Shown one piece after another: positions 63,417 to 64,000 of a DNA stretch of 64,000 nt (positions are counted from its first letter, which is position 1; the number at the start of each line of letters is the position of its first letter). The DNA is from Flammeovirga pacifica. Its GTDB lineage: Bacteria; Bacteroidota; Bacteroidia; Cytophagales; Flammeovirgaceae. The translations under genes and the position numbers were made by a program. Location of the stretch: positions 635,756 through 699,755 of the forward strand of contig NZ_JRYR02000002.1 of the NCBI RefSeq assembly GCF_000807855.2, given 5' to 3'. The notes below the pieces were generated by a model. The model had not been told where the DNA came from. It saw only the letters and a program-made list of their open reading frames with translations, and ran no database searches.

Positions 63417-64000
63417 ATGACCAAAAGAATATTACTTTTAGATGATGACAAATTCATGCAAAATTTTGTCAAAACACTACTTTCTACAACTTATGAGGTT
63501 TATTGTTTTAGTTCTATAACTGAAGCAACAGAATTTTTAGATAAAAATGAATTACACTTAGTAATTACTGATCTAAATTTAAGTAACGAAAGCGGTGAAA
63601 GCTTTATTAAGGAAATAAAAAAACAACCCAAATATTCTCATTTACCAATAATAACCTTATCAGGTGAAGATTCTTCTGAAAAGAAATTTGAAATTTTAGA
63701 GTTAGGTGTCGATGATTATGTTGTGAAGCCTTTCTTACCAAAAGAATTAATGCTTAGAGTAAAAAATATTTTAAGGAAGTATGACAAATGGTTAGTAAAG
63801 GATAACACCAAAACTGTCGATTTACCAAAAAATAAATTCGACTTAAAAAAAAAATTTTATCTCTTTTCTAAAAGGTCTATAGATATAATTGGAAGTGTTG
63901 TACTACTCACTGTTCTATCACCTGTGTTTCTTATAGTTGCTATTGCGATCAAATTAGAATCAAAAGGACCTATATTTTATATTTCTAGAAGAATTGGAAA
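63417..64000 (+). CDS. Receiver-domain/sugar transferase fusion (partial)
   Basis: The frame starts at 63417 and runs off the window, giving 194 codons. Residues 1-120 are a CheY-like receiver domain: acidic pocket D9-D10-D11, phosphoacceptor D52 (VITDLNLS), S82 and K104 (YVVKPF) are all present. A linker follows, then from about 150 the N-terminus of a bacterial sugar transferase (KRSIDIIGSVVLLTVLSPVFLIVAIAIKLESKGP, quoted in part) that makes the first sugar-lipid bond. Such initiating transferases (WcaJ/PglC-like) are usually preceded by a membrane domain, not a receiver. Direct phospho-control of polysaccharide initiation is therefore suggested. Confidence 0.88.
   Translation, partial: MTKRILLLDDDKFMQNFVKTLLSTTYEVYCFSSITEATEFLDKNELHLVITDLNLSNESGESFIKEIKKQPKYSHLPIITLSGEDSSEKKFEILELGVDDYVVKPFLPKELMLRVKNILRKYDKWLVKDNTKTVDLPKNKFDLKKKFYLFSKRSIDIIGSVVLLTVLSPVFLIVAIAIKLESKGPIFYISRRIG

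Noticed and set aside
1-64000. tRNA, rRNA, CRISPR array, insertion sequence or prophage
   Set aside because: I looked for T-loop motifs, regularly spaced repeats, transposase or integrase motifs and terminal inverted repeats with target duplications, and found none I could support.

Overview
The window is AT-rich, gene-dense chromosomal DNA from a marine-type Bacteroidota, most likely of the Cytophagales/Flammeovirga kind. This rests on gene content: a PorP/SprF protein, a type B type IX secretion (T9SS) C-terminal domain, OmpA proteins with PD40 repeats, a LruC-domain lipoprotein, DUF5020, DUF6150, fused GshAB and several TAnnTTTG-like promoter boxes. I see no rRNA, tRNA, CRISPR array, insertion sequence or prophage.

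Layout. 1-6365 (-) is a cell-envelope operon: an LPP20/DUF4384 protein, a PD40/OmpA protein, a 771-aa secreted protein of unknown family and a TPR-like protein cut by the window edge. A second LPP20-like gene diverges from it (6756-7412). 7601-9409 encodes a long-chain acyl-CoA synthetase. 9667-12287 is an AAA (MoxR/chelatase type) plus VWA pair. 12367-14681 holds small orphan genes and a DUF1905/YdeI protein. 14766-20381 is a TetR-controlled operon with a beta-barrel protein, an ABC ATPase, two FtsX-type permeases and a LolA-like periplasmic protein. 20567-23849 has a SLATT protein, a purine permease, a Tsx-like porin with a two-hairpin leader, and a DUF6150 repeat protein.

24085-27964 is the least explained, accessory-looking part. 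It carries a Wzx-type flippase, then a compact, locally GC-rich structured RNA element with its own promoter (25454-25600), then two tandem small paralogous genes, then three paralogous STAS-like genes. 28125-43283 is mostly housekeeping or scattered accessory genes: a dicarboxylate symporter, a cytidylate-kinase-like protein, a LruC lipoprotein, a beta-CASP nuclease with a DUF2520 protein, a voltage-gated channel with a calcium-channel-like filter, an orphan HsdR-N nuclease, DinB, a sulfurtransferase, and a MATE-gshAB operon.

43416-64000 is a large surface-polysaccharide and adhesion locus. A ten-gene minus-strand operon (56452 to 43416) runs from glycosyltransferases, a methyltransferase and an acetyltransferase directly into a T9SS type B adhesin, PorP/SprF and an OmpA protein. 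Diverging from it, a plus-strand operon carries a half-length TolC-like protein, a Wzz/Wzc-like protein with a degenerate kinase domain, a membrane GT2, a Wzy-type polymerase and a GT4. It is followed by a response-regulator receiver domain fused to an initiating sugar transferase, cut by the window end. Together these suggest an exported polysaccharide with a phospho-signal input at chain initiation, built alongside a large secreted adhesin.
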